From Candidatus Altarchaeales archaeon WOR_SM1_86-2 (GTDB lineage: Archaea; Altiarchaeota; Altiarchaeia; IMC4; MCBC01), in assembly GCA_001723855.1 (NCBI GenBank), contig MCBC01000094.1, forward strand, positions 1 to 20,949: a DNA stretch of 20,949 bases, read 5' to 3'. Below, one piece after another: positions 1 to 7,992 of the stretch (position 1 is its first letter; each line of letters starts with the position of its first letter). The notes beneath the pieces were generated by a model. It was given only the letters and a program-made list of their open reading frames with translations, was not told the origin of the DNA and did not search any database. The position numbers were made by a program, and so were the translations under genes.

Positions 1-1236
1 GTACTGGTTGGAGTAAGTGACAAAGGGGAGATTGTTGGAGCAACAGATAGAATGGAGGAGCAGGTTGCAAATATCGCCCATTCCTTAGATATGCCCATCT
101 ATCCGGAAATAGAAAAGGTTAGAATAGACAGGAAACTCATTTTGGTTGTCAAGGTCAAGAAAGATTCTAAACTGCATATCTATAAAGGATATGGTCGGAT
201 ACGGGTTGGTTCAACCAATAAACCGATGACTGTGGAGGAATTGATTAAGAGGGGCTATGAATTGGGGATCATAAAGTTTGATTCGCAGGTTTGCATGGAT
301 GCAGATCTTAAGGATATTGATGAAAGCAAAGTGAGGTGGTTTCTGAAAAAAGCGAAGAGGGAGAGAAGATTAAACATTGATCCAGATACTCCAACAGAAG
401 AAGCCCTATACAAACTGGATCTACTTGAAGATGGAAAACTGACGAATACCGCGGTTCTGATGTTTGGAAAAGAGCCCCCGAGATTTTTCCTGCAGGGAGA
501 GGTAAGGTGTGCTAAATTTAAAGGTACCAGAGCAGTGAAGCCATTTATTGATATGAGAGTTGTTCATGGCACTGGGTATGAGCAAATTGATGATGCAGAG
601 AAATTTGTTTTAAATAACATTCGAAAGGCAGCATGGACTGTCCCAGGTCAGGTGGAGAGAGAAGAAAAATGGGAATATCCTCCGGATGCGATAAGGGAGG
701 CGATCGCCAATGCAGTTGCACACAGGGACTATTGTTCCACTGCAAATGTTCATGTTTCTATTTTTGATGACAGGATAGAGGTATGGAACCCGGGCAAATT
801 GCCAGAGCCCCTAACACCTGAAGATTTGAAGAAAGAGCATAAATCAATCCCGGTAAACCCACTACTTGCGAAAACATTATTTCTGATAAAATATATTGAG
901 AAATGGGGAACTGGCACGAATGATATTGTGAGATATTGCGTAGAGTCCGGGCTACCAGAACCGATTTTCAAAGAAGAGTCTGGCGGGCTCTCCGTGATAA
1001 TCACAAAATCTAAATTAACAGAAGAATTTTTGGAGGGTCTGGATTTGAATGAACGGCAGAGGAAGGCGATAGACCATCTGAAAGAACATAAAAGAATAAC
1101 AAGTAGTGAGTATGCCGAGTTATTTGGGATAACAAAACGAACGGCAAGGAATGATCTAAGAGGATTAGTTGATGAGAGAATATTAGCTCAGATGGGAACC
1201 ACCAAGAAAACCACATACTATAAATTAATCGTTTAA
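1..1236 (+). CDS. AlbA_2 / HATPase_c_4 / winged-helix protein (5' end outside window)
   Basis: The reading frame is open from base 1, and the residues before the first ATG at 52 (VLVGVSDKGEIVGATDR) are the end of an AlbA_2 (Schlafen AlbA-like, divergent AAA_4) domain. The gene therefore starts upstream of the window; 411 residues are visible. A GHKL/HATPase_c_4-type ATP-binding region follows: an N-box-like segment AIREAIANAVAHRDY, then DDRIEVWNPGKLP, then KWGTGTNDIV. The C-terminus is a winged helix (LNERQRKAIDHL through TKRTARNDLRGLV). Such proteins are usually annotated as 'ATP-binding protein' or 'putative transcriptional regulator' and are common in archaeal accessory DNA. A DNA-binding regulatory role is inferred from the fold only. 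Broken relatives lie at 3561-4473. The stop codon sits inside the first copy of an 11-bp tandem repeat. Confidence 0.85.
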   Translation, partial: VLVGVSDKGEIVGATDRMEEQVANIAHSLDMPIYPEIEKVRIDRKLILVVKVKKDSKLHIYKGYGRIRVGSTNKPMTVEELIKRGYELGIIKFDSQVCMDADLKDIDESKVRWFLKKAKRERRLNIDPDTPTEEALYKLDLLEDGKLTNTAVLMFGKEPPRFFLQGEVRCAKFKGTRAVKPFIDMRVVHGTGYEQIDDAEKFVLNNIRKAAWTVPGQVEREEKWEYPPDAIREAIANAVAHRDYCSTANVHVSIFDDRIEVWNPGKLPEPLTPEDLKKEHKSIPVNPLLAKTLFLIKYIEKWGTGTNDIVRYCVESGLPEPIFKEESGGLSVIITKSKLTEEFLEGLDLNERQRKAIDHLKEHKRITSSEYAELFGITKRTARNDLRGLVDERILAQMGTTKKTTYYKLIV

Positions 1237-1264
1237 CGGAAATTTAACGGAAATTTAACGGAAA
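1232..1264. repeat. three tandem copies of an 11-bp unit
   Basis: The unit tttaacggaaa is repeated perfectly three times (1232-1242, 1243-1253, 1254-1264). The first copy contains the TAA stop of the AlbA_2 gene. It lies between that gene and a possible minus-strand small ORF. Function unknown; replication slippage is the simplest explanation. Confidence 0.85.
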
Positions 1265-1273
1265 TTATTTCCT

Positions 1274-1402
1274 TTAAGTGAAGAAAATCATTTCTTCGCC
1301 TTCTTTGCCAAGACACGCGAAACCTTTGGTTCCCGAATCCGTTGACCATAATTCATCCATTTCTTTAAGCAGTTCATACTGCTTCTCATTCAGGGCTACC
1401 AT
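1274..1402 (-). CDS. possible small protein, 42 residues
   Basis: A minus-strand frame runs from ATG at 1402 to TAA at 1274. It encodes a charged peptide beginning MVALNEKQYELLKEMDELW and ending EEMIFFT. It lies just downstream of the helix-hairpin-helix gene (stop at 1449) on the same strand, so the two could be one transcript. An in-frame TTG at 1435 would add 11 residues (VITREIKENI before the ATG). The predicted amphipathic helix (NEKQYELLKEMDEL) looks protein-like. There is no strong ribosome binding site and I recognise no family. Chance remains a real alternative. Confidence 0.35.
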   Translation of the reverse strand: MVALNEKQYELLKEMDELWSTDSGTKGFACLGKEGEEMIFFT

Positions 1403-1448
1403 TATATTTTCTTTAATCTCCCGGGTGATAACCAATGTATCTTACATG

Positions 1449-2135
1449 CTAAATTTTTGAGAGGAGCTGCGAGTACTTCTTCATCCTCATCATCTTCCCC
1501 TCGGGTTGAACCATCCATGTCATCCAGCAGAGCTCTATTGGTTTATACCCGCACTCCAGGGCTATTTCCTCTGCTTTTTCCACGAACTCGATATCGTTGC
1601 TCACCCCCTCAAACCCCGCTTTTCTCAAAATTTCATTTATCACCCTCTTCACTATTTTATCGGGCATCACCGTGTCAACCCCACCCATCATTCTCAGATA
1701 CTGGAATGTGTTTATTCCAACCCCGTTGATTTCCCCGATCGGGTCTTTACCTCTGTTTTTCAAATCGGCATTCTCCGCCCAGACTCTTAATGCATCCTTA
1801 TCATTATCTTTTACGGACGACAGGTGGGATGCTATGTCCTTTGCCGCCCTCCACGATCGCTCATTTCTCCATATTCCTTTTAATTCATCCGTATCCGCTG
1901 CCGCAAGATCATTCAGGTTTTTTATCCTCCCGCTGCTCACGAACTTATTGTTGAATTCCTCAACTTTCGGAACAACGGCAGTAAAGTAATTTAAGCCGAT
2001 GGAAGTAAAGGCTGCATCAACGACCATCAAAACCACGCTACTCCCCCACCTCTCTGTTTTAAGACATCTATCGCAGTGCATTTCTATTCCAGAGACCTTC
2101 CGCATGTAGGAGTCAACAACATCCTTTAATTTCAT
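1449..2135 (-). CDS. helix-hairpin-helix (HhH-GPD-like) DNA glycosylase-related protein
   Basis: This 228-residue protein has a helix-hairpin-helix element at about residues 135-150 (INGVGINTFQYLR). It is followed by VMPDKIVKRV, which matches the region after the hairpin in endonuclease III/MutY/AlkA proteins, where the catalytic Asp sits (here Asp159). The position of the endonuclease III lysine (GVGRKT) is Asn here (GVGINT), so a bifunctional lyase is not expected; a monofunctional glycosylase or a binding-only protein is possible. No terminal four-cysteine Fe-S cluster is visible. There is a CxxC at residues 21-24. The gene is divergent from the AAA/DUF4143 gene, with 110 bp between them. 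Fold assignment is fairly good; substrate is unknown. Confidence 0.6.
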   Translation of the reverse strand: MKLKDVVDSYMRKVSGIEMHCDRCLKTERWGSSVVLMVVDAAFTSIGLNYFTAVVPKVEEFNNKFVSSGRIKNLNDLAAADTDELKGIWRNERSWRAAKDIASHLSSVKDNDKDALRVWAENADLKNRGKDPIGEINGVGINTFQYLRMMGGVDTVMPDKIVKRVINEILRKAGFEGVSNDIEFVEKAEEIALECGYKPIELCWMTWMVQPEGKMMRMKKYSQLLSKI

Positions 2136-2172
2136 GATAAAGATTATACTAAATACGATTTAAAGAAATCTT

Positions 2173-2200
2173 TTTAAATAATCGGTCTAATTTATATTTA
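2173..2200. promoter_or_regulatory. putative divergent TATA boxes
   Basis: In the 110-bp divergent spacer, an AT-rich box at 2173-2181 (tttaaataa) lies about 40 bp upstream of the minus-strand HhH gene. A second box, tttatattta at 2191-2200, lies about 50 bp upstream of the plus-strand ATPase start. Both suit archaeal TATA elements with short leaders. The assignment rests on composition and spacing only. Confidence 0.35.
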
Positions 2201-2245
2201 TGCGAAGTCTAATTAACATAAATTAATAAAATATGTTACTTTAAG

Positions 2246-3511
2246 ATGACAGAAAAAATAATTGATGCATTAGAAGAGACAAATAAATGGTGGAAAGGCA
2301 AGTTTGAGCCGGAATACGAGGATAGAGAGATTTATCCAGAGATAGAAAAATTTCTTGATAAAAGACAAATACTCGCACTAACAGGTTTGAGAAGAGTGGG
2401 TAAAACAACAATAATGTTAAAAATAGTTGAAGATTACATCAATAAAAATTTTGATGCAGAGAGAATTATATATTTTTCTTATGATTATTTTAGGGATGTT
2501 GAAGTAAAGGAAATTCTGAAGGTCTATGCGCGATTGATGAACAAGGACCTGGATAATGGCAAATACCTGGTTTTATTTGATGAAATCCAAAAACTTGAAA
2601 ACTGGGAGGACCAGGTAAAAAGGATTTATGATAATTATAAAAATTTCAAGATAATCATATCTGGATCAGAGTCGCTATTTATAAGGAAAAAATCAAAAGA
2701 AAGCCTTGGAGGAAGATGTTTTGAGTTCCATATACATCCTTTAAATTTCAGAGAGTTTTTACATTTTAAGGGAGTGAAAATCAAAAATATCACACTCCAC
2801 AAGGAGGAAATATTAAGACAATTTAATCAATATCTTTTATGCAGCGGTTTTCCTGAAGTGGTAGATGAAAATGAAGAATTTATAGAGAAGTATATAAAAG
2901 AGAATGTGATAGAAAAGACGATTTATAGAGATATTCCCCAGGTTTTTCCCATCAAAAACCCGGAAGTTCTTGAAGAGATTTTAAATATAATTCTCCTTAA
3001 CCCCGGTCAGATCATCAATGTTGAATCTTTAGGAAAAGATATTGGAATATCAAGACGAACTCTCTCTTTATATCTTAACTACTTGGAGAAATCATTTCTT
3101 ATAAAGAAAGTGTATAATTTTTCTATAAATATAAGGAAGTCGCAACGAAAATTAAAGAAATACTACCCTACGATAATATCGCCCGATTTAATTAAAAGAG
3201 GGGAAACAGGAAAAGTTTTTGAAACCATGATGATAATACTTAATGACGCGGAATTTTTCTGGCGAGATGTTTATAAGAACGAAGTGGATATTGTAAAACT
3301 TATAAATGATGGGGCACATCCAATGGAAATAAAATATTCAAGGATAGAAACAAATGCGATAAAACTCTTTATGAAAAAATTTAAAGCCGATGAAGGAATA
3401 ATCTTAACTTATGACAAAGAAAAAGAAATAGATTTTAATGGAAGGAAAATAAGAGTAATTCCTTTTTATAAATGGGTTTTAGAGAATATGATGAAATTTA
3501 CAGCAAGATGA
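2246..3511 (+). CDS. AAA_14 / DUF4143 family ATPase
   Basis: The 421-residue protein has a P-loop at residues 47-55 (GLRRVGKTT), a Walker B strand YLVLFDEIQ at about 107-115, and a sensor-like strand ending IIISGSES. The PLNFREFL segment is typical of this family. The C-terminal half is DUF4143-like: a winged helix (DIGISRRTLSLYLNYLEK), then a restriction-enzyme-like core with NEVDIVKL and PMEIKYS, which fits a D...ExK pattern. These ATPases are widespread in archaea and often sit in accessory regions; their role is mostly unknown. Nothing is visibly broken. ATG at 2246 is the first usable start, without a clear Shine-Dalgarno sequence, so a short leader is likely. Confidence 0.85.
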   Translation: MTEKIIDALEETNKWWKGKFEPEYEDREIYPEIEKFLDKRQILALTGLRRVGKTTIMLKIVEDYINKNFDAERIIYFSYDYFRDVEVKEILKVYARLMNKDLDNGKYLVLFDEIQKLENWEDQVKRIYDNYKNFKIIISGSESLFIRKKSKESLGGRCFEFHIHPLNFREFLHFKGVKIKNITLHKEEILRQFNQYLLCSGFPEVVDENEEFIEKYIKENVIEKTIYRDIPQVFPIKNPEVLEEILNIILLNPGQIINVESLGKDIGISRRTLSLYLNYLEKSFLIKKVYNFSINIRKSQRKLKKYYPTIISPDLIKRGETGKVFETMMIILNDAEFFWRDVYKNEVDIVKLINDGAHPMEIKYSRIETNAIKLFMKKFKADEGIILTYDKEKEIDFNGRKIRVIPFYKWVLENMMKFTAR

Positions 3512-3560
3512 TTCGCGAGTAACAAATATCAAGAAAAGATTCCGAGTAACATTTTTTAAA

Positions 3561-3820
3561 ATGAGCAGAAAAGAATTTGAAGAATTATTACAGGAAAAAG
3601 AAAACAAGGATATAGAATTCAAGTTAGAACTGCCGGAGTCAAAAAAAGTGGCCCATCTGGTAACTGCATTATACAACAGCAATGGTGGAAAAATCATCCT
3701 GGGTGTTGAAGACAAAATAAAAAAATAATTAAATTTATGGGACCTGCCAAAACAGGTTACTATGTCGTTTATGATACTGTAAATGATACTGTAAAAAAAG
3801 TACAAAATAAAGATAAATAG
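3561..3820 (+). pseudogene. internally deleted AlbA_2-domain gene
   Basis: An ATG at 3561 opens a 55-residue frame ending at 3728. It matches the start of an AlbA_2 domain: EFEELL, KDIEFKLE, then LYNSNGGKIILGVEDK. Overlapping it in another frame, 3725-3820 encodes IIKFMGPAKTGYYVVYD and a short charged end. That resembles the final strand pair of the winged helix in the neighbouring relatives (KGPKTGRGRYYTFN). The simplest reading is loss of the middle of the gene, joining N-terminal and C-terminal remnants out of frame. A short direct repeat (gattcgcgagtaaca / gattccgagtaaca) lies just upstream, near 3509-3550. Confidence 0.6.
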
Positions 3821-3829
3821 AAAAAGAAA

Positions 3830-4333
3830 ATGATTCGTATGTACAATTCCTTTGTTGAAATTATAAGCCCCGGTGAATTACTAAGACCGCTTACAATTGA
3901 CGAGATTAAAAAAGATGAATACATGCCGAAAACCAGAAATAAGATCATTGCGGGGGTTTTCAATAATCTGGATGTTATGGATAAAAGAGGAACGGGTTTT
4001 TTGAGAATCAGGGAGGATCTAGAGAAATGGGAGCTTCCCCCGCCTGAATTTGAGGAAAAACAGGGATGGTTTGTCATAAGATTTAGGAACCCGAATGTTG
4101 AGAGGGTTATTGATACCGTTAAATTTGATTTGAACGAGAGGCAGAAGAAAGCAATCGACTATCTAAAAGAGCACGGGAAGATAACGAGAAGAGACTACAT
4201 GGGGGCTGCAGGTGCAGCTAAAACAACTGCGATTAGGGATTTAAATGAATTGGTAAACAAAGGGATTTTAGTTGTAAAGGGCCCAAAAACAGGTAGGGGA
4301 AGATATTACACATTTAATCTAAAGGTCTCATAA
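3830..4333 (+). pseudogene. C-terminal fragment of an AlbA_2/HATPase/winged-helix gene
   Basis: This 167-residue frame begins in the middle of the HATPase_c_4 region (NSFVEIISPGELLRPLTIDE, then RNKIIAGVFNN and DKRGTGFLRI). It ends with a winged helix (FDLNERQKKAIDYLKEHGK, then YYTFN). The AlbA_2 domain and the N-box half of the ATPase fold are missing, so it cannot be a complete family member. It is close to the C-terminus of the gene at 1-1236 (DLNERQ[R/K]KAID[H/Y]LKEH in both). It could still be expressed as a small winged-helix protein, but degradation is more likely given the fragments on both sides. Confidence 0.65.
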
Positions 4334-4335
4334 AG

Positions 4336-4473
4336 ATGAATCAAAAGAACACAACAAAGGGTTATGTGGAATTATTTAAAGTTTCTGATAAAACAGCGAG
4401 AAACGATCTCAAGGATTTAGAAAAGAAGAATACATTCACTTTGTCGGCTCCAAAAAAACAGGAATATATAAAA
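4336..4473 (+). pseudogene. winged-helix remnant read in frame into the PIN gene
   Basis: The 46 codons before the PIN start encode YVELFKVSDKTARNDLKDLE, then a short strand-like end (LSAPKKQEYI). This matches the recognition half of the winged helix at the end of the 1-1236 protein (YAELFGITKRTARNDLRGLV). It therefore looks like the 3' end of a third family copy whose stop codon has been lost, leaving it open into the PIN frame. A genuine HTH-PIN fusion is the alternative. Confidence 0.5.
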
Positions 4474-4845
4474 ATGAAACTGGTGCTCCTTGACACAAAC
4501 TTTTTGATGATTCCATACAAGTTTGGAATAGATATTTTCGGCGAGATTGAAAAATTGGTGGAAGAGAAATATGAAGCGGTAACGCTGAGCACCGTTGTTG
4601 ACGAGTTAAAAAGAATAAAAAGAGGCGAAGACAAAATTGCTGCCCGGGTCGCGCTTAAATTGATTGAGGACAACGATGTGAGGGTTATAGAAAGTTCAGG
4701 CGTGGTTGATTCGGCAATAATTGATTTTGCAGAGAATAATGATGCGATTATTTGCACAAATGATGCTAAATTAAGGAGATATTTACAAAAAAATGATGTT
4801 AAAACCATTTATATGAGACAAAAAAGCAGATTGGAACGCGGTTAA
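4474..4845 (+). CDS. PIN domain nuclease, Fcf1/Utp23-like archaeal type
   Basis: From ATG at 4474 the protein is 123 residues, the usual size for a stand-alone archaeal PIN domain. The first strand, MKLVLLDTNFLM, carries the first acidic residue. VVDELKRI gives the second, VDSAIIDFA the third and CTNDAKLRR the fourth; these are the metal-binding acidic positions of PIN nucleases. The DTNFLM start and length fit the Fcf1-like archaeal group linked to rRNA processing rather than a VapC toxin, and no antitoxin gene is adjacent. The frame is open 46 codons further upstream, but that part is a winged-helix remnant, so 4474 is preferred; the sequence atatataaaa precedes it directly. It converges on rpoA1 with 3 bp between the stop codons. 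Confidence 0.8.
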   Translation: MKLVLLDTNFLMIPYKFGIDIFGEIEKLVEEKYEAVTLSTVVDELKRIKRGEDKIAARVALKLIEDNDVRVIESSGVVDSAIIDFAENNDAIICTNDAKLRRYLQKNDVKTIYMRQKSRLERG

Positions 4846-4848
4846 TTC

Positions 4849-7425
4849 TCATGTGAACCATTCTTTATGCTCATGTTTGCCCAAATAAGCAACTTTCGAG
4901 GGGTCAACACCATCTTCCCCATACTCGAATTGGACTATAATGCCGTTATTCCCCCTCACCGAATTATCCGGGTGGACCATCAGGTCTTGCAGTGCGTTTA
5001 TCAGCCTTCTTTGCATATAACCGCTTCTTCCGGTACGAACAGCTGTATCCACCAAACCTTCCCTTCCGCCCATGGAGTGAAAGAAATACTCTTTCGGGTC
5101 TAAACCTTTTTTGAAAGACGAATAAACAAAACCTTCCGCCTTCGCCCCCCTGTCCCCTTTTTTAAATCCGGACAGCGTTCTGTTATGGTACCCCCTCTTT
5201 ATTCGCTCTCCTCTAACCGCCTGCTGTCCCACGATTCCTGCCATCTGTGTCAGGTTAAGCATACTTCCCCTTGCTCCTATTTTTGCCATAATTACTGCCG
5301 AATTATCTTTTAAATATTTTTCAGCAATTTTTCCCGCCGCGTTTCTCGCGCTGCCCAACTCCTCCATAATATAAGCTTCCAAACTCTCCCCCAATGTTTT
5401 TCCGGGAACTATCTCAAGACTCCCGTCCTCATATTTCTTTACTAACGCATTAACCCTCTCTTCAGTCGCTTCAAGAGTACCCCGAATCTCCTTTACCCCC
5501 TTCTCCGGCATATCCTCATCGTCGATTGCGGTACTGAAGCCGTATTTCATTACGGCCCTGATTGATAAACGAGTGGTATTATCGATATACTCCCTGGTAA
5601 CATCCGAGCCGTACTTGAGGTATATCTCATTCAATAATGTCCCGCCCAGACCTTCTGCATCAATAATTCCAGTGATAACCTTACCCTTCTTTATCACCAC
5701 ATGGGCATCATATTCGCATTTATCCTTTTTACATTTATCACATTGTCTGCATATCTTTGCTTTATACTCCAGGTCAAGATCTTCCGGAAGAAACAATGAA
5801 AAAACTTCTTTCCCGCTATAACTTTTTTTCTTTCTTAAATTCGCCTTCGTCAAGCCCCCTATCAACTGCAAAACCTCTGCTCTGCTAAATTCGGATTCCT
5901 TTTTGGTCAGCATATAGGTGCCGGTTACGTGATCATGTCTTCCCCCGACCAACGGTCCTCCAAATCTGGGAGAGAGAATGTTTTCTTGAACCTTCATTAA
6001 AATATCCGCCTCTGCCCTTGCTTCCTCGGACTGGGGAACATGCAAATTCATCTCGTCCCCGTCAAAATCTGCGTTATAAGGTGCACACACCGCCGTATTT
6101 ATTCTGAAAGTTTTATGCGGCATCACCTTCACGTGATGCGCCATCATTGAAACCCTGTGCAGGGAAGGTTGACGGTTGAATATTACTACATCCCCGTCCA
6201 TTAACTGTCTGTCTACAGTATCTCCAATATCCAATGTATCCGCGATCACATCTTTGGTTTCAAGCATGATGCGTTTTCTTCTGCTATCGGAGGTGATCAC
6301 GTTCGTTGCTGAAGGATACAGGGGAAAGTTTTTTATTAATTTCATTAATGATTCTTTATTGATCTCATTAACTTCTTCGGGAACGGTTAATTCTTTCGCC
6401 ACTAATTCCGGCACTCCAACCTCATTTATGCTTATGTTCGCATCCGGCCCCACCACCGTGCGGGCGGAAAAGTTTACTCGTTTTCCGGACAAATTAGTTC
6501 TAAACCTCCCCTCCTTGCTTTTCAATCTCTGGGCAAGTGTTTTTAGAGGTCTTCCAGACCGGTGTCTCACCGGCGGCATCCCGGAGATCTCATTATCAAA
6601 GTAGGTAGCAACATGGTACTGCAAAAGATCCCATAAATCTTCAACTATCAACTGCGGGGCCCCGGAGTTTATATTCTCCAGCAGCCGCTGGTTTATGCGA
6701 AGAATATCCACGAGTTTATGCGTTAAATCATCCTCGCTTCTTTCAAAAGATTCAAGTGTGATTGACGGACGCGCGACGATCGGCAGAACCGGAATAGCAC
6801 TTAATATCATCCACTCCGGGCGGATGTTTTTCATTCGCAGTATCTGGAGATCTTCATCCCGTATGCGCTCCAATCTCTCCCTTATCCTGTCCACCAACAA
6901 CTTCTGTTTCTTAACCTCGCCCTTCTCACCATCCTCCTCTTCATAGTAGGAGTAAGGTCTTACAAATTTTATCTTGCGCTGTTTTGCCCCGCAATGGGGA
7001 CATTCCTTAATGTCGGATTTGAAGTCTATTTCAGGAATACTTTCTTCCCCGGCGATTTCTTCATCCCCCTCCCCTCCCGCATCGCTTTTTACCATTGCTC
7101 GCCCGCATTCATGACAGGTTATTCTCAATAGATTGTAGATCTCCGGAGCATAACCGACATGTATCACAGGGCGTGTAAGTTCTATATGCCCGAAATGCCC
7201 CCTGCACTGTCCGACCCTGCCCCCGCAGGTCCGGCACTTAAGCCCCGGGTCTATAACCCCCAGACGGGAGTCCATCAAACCATTCTCCATGGGATAACCG
7301 TCATCGTCATATGTATCGGATGTGTTTATATTCGCAACCGAGATTTCCCTGAGATATTTTGGCGATATCAATCCGAACGTTATATTTGCGATTTTTGTTC
7401 TTACAATTTCATCTTTTCTCACCAT
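4849..7425 (-). CDS. rpoA1: DNA-directed RNA polymerase subunit A'
   Basis: This 858-residue protein is the N-terminal part of the split archaeal largest RNA polymerase subunit. The catalytic Mg-binding loop NADFDGDEMN is at residues 451-460. The N-terminal zinc-binding region has CRTCGG and CRGHFGH (about 64-77), followed by CHECG and CPHCG. RTNLSGKRVNFSARTVV is the conserved clamp/switch region, and an extra cysteine cluster (CRQCDKCKKDKC) lies in the C-terminal third. The C-terminus (HKEWFT) is the expected A'/A'' split point. Subunits B, A'' and H are not next to it, unlike the usual rpoH-rpoB-rpoA1-rpoA2 order: downstream is a convergent PIN gene and upstream a divergent fumarase gene. 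Complete and undamaged. Confidence 0.98.
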   Translation of the reverse strand: MVRKDEIVRTKIANITFGLISPKYLREISVANINTSDTYDDDGYPMENGLMDSRLGVIDPGLKCRTCGGRVGQCRGHFGHIELTRPVIHVGYAPEIYNLLRITCHECGRAMVKSDAGGEGDEEIAGEESIPEIDFKSDIKECPHCGAKQRKIKFVRPYSYYEEEDGEKGEVKKQKLLVDRIRERLERIRDEDLQILRMKNIRPEWMILSAIPVLPIVARPSITLESFERSEDDLTHKLVDILRINQRLLENINSGAPQLIVEDLWDLLQYHVATYFDNEISGMPPVRHRSGRPLKTLAQRLKSKEGRFRTNLSGKRVNFSARTVVGPDANISINEVGVPELVAKELTVPEEVNEINKESLMKLIKNFPLYPSATNVITSDSRRKRIMLETKDVIADTLDIGDTVDRQLMDGDVVIFNRQPSLHRVSMMAHHVKVMPHKTFRINTAVCAPYNADFDGDEMNLHVPQSEEARAEADILMKVQENILSPRFGGPLVGGRHDHVTGTYMLTKKESEFSRAEVLQLIGGLTKANLRKKKSYSGKEVFSLFLPEDLDLEYKAKICRQCDKCKKDKCEYDAHVVIKKGKVITGIIDAEGLGGTLLNEIYLKYGSDVTREYIDNTTRLSIRAVMKYGFSTAIDDEDMPEKGVKEIRGTLEATEERVNALVKKYEDGSLEIVPGKTLGESLEAYIMEELGSARNAAGKIAEKYLKDNSAVIMAKIGARGSMLNLTQMAGIVGQQAVRGERIKRGYHNRTLSGFKKGDRGAKAEGFVYSSFKKGLDPKEYFFHSMGGREGLVDTAVRTGRSGYMQRRLINALQDLMVHPDNSVRGNNGIIVQFEYGEDGVDPSKVAYLGKHEHKEWFT

Positions 7426-7467
7426 TCTCTTAATAATCTTTATTTAAATTATGAATATAAAAATAAA
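7426..7467. promoter_or_regulatory. 42-bp divergent promoter between rpoA1 and fumarase beta
   Basis: The two start codons are separated by only 42 bp of very AT-rich DNA. A near-palindromic tttatttaaat at about 7439-7449 lies roughly 20-25 bp from both starts, and atgaatataaaaat follows at 7451-7464. The spacing would place both transcription starts at or near the ATGs, so leaderless mRNAs and a shared TATA region are plausible. Transcription starts have not been seen. Confidence 0.45.
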
Positions 7468-7968
7468 ATGCAGTCATTAACAACAGATTCGGATTTTTCG
7501 GGTCTCATCTATGGGGAAGCTGTTTTATTATCCGGCATGGTATTCACCGCAAGAGATAAGGCGCATGGTATGCTGCTTGAAAAAAAACCGGATTTTGATG
7601 TTCCCCCCGTAGTGTATCATTGCGGTCCGCTGGTTAAAAAAGTTGAAGGCAAGTGGGAAATAGTATCTTCCGGACCCACAACATCTGCGAGGATGGAAAA
7701 ATTCCTGCCGGAATTAATAGGAAAATACAATATCAGCGGTGTAATAGGAAAAGGCGGGGTCGGTAAAGTAATATCCGGGTCAATGAAGGGAAAATGCGTT
7801 TATTTTGCATTAACCGGGGGCTGCGGGGCACTGGCGGCAAAATCAATGCGTGTTAAGGAAGTCCACTGGCTGGATTTAGGCATCCCTGAAGCGATATGGG
7901 TGCTGGAAGTTAAAGATTTACCCCTGGTCGTTGGAATTGATATGAAGGGAAGGAGTTTATATTCTTAA
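7468..7968 (+). CDS. class I fumarate hydratase, beta (C-terminal) subunit
   Basis: The 166-residue protein matches the beta domain of the two-subunit, Fe-S dependent class I fumarase/tartrate dehydratase family. Matching segments are VFTARDKAHGMLL, VVYHCGPLV, SSGPTTSARMEKFLPELI, GVIGKGGVG and LTGGCGALAA, with a final DLGIPEAIWVLEVKDLPLVV. It catalyses fumarate/malate interconversion only with the alpha subunit, which carries the Fe-S cluster and is not in this window. L-tartrate dehydratase beta is an alternative. The frame is open upstream to 7159, but that part is antisense to rpoA1. ATG at 7468 matches the family's N-terminus. uL14 follows after 24 bp, perhaps in the same transcript. Confidence 0.9.
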   Translation: MQSLTTDSDFSGLIYGEAVLLSGMVFTARDKAHGMLLEKKPDFDVPPVVYHCGPLVKKVEGKWEIVSSGPTTSARMEKFLPELIGKYNISGVIGKGGVGKVISGSMKGKCVYFALTGGCGALAAKSMRVKEVHWLDLGIPEAIWVLEVKDLPLVVGIDMKGRSLYS

Positions 7969-7992
7969 ATTCATAATTATAATACAATAAAA

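Noticed and set aside
4474..4845. VapC toxin of a toxin-antitoxin pair
   Set aside because: There is no antitoxin gene, and the sequence fits the Fcf1-like housekeeping PIN group better.
7159..7467. Upstream extension of the fumarase beta frame
   Set aside because: It is antisense to the conserved N-terminus of rpoA1, and the family's N-terminus begins near 7468.
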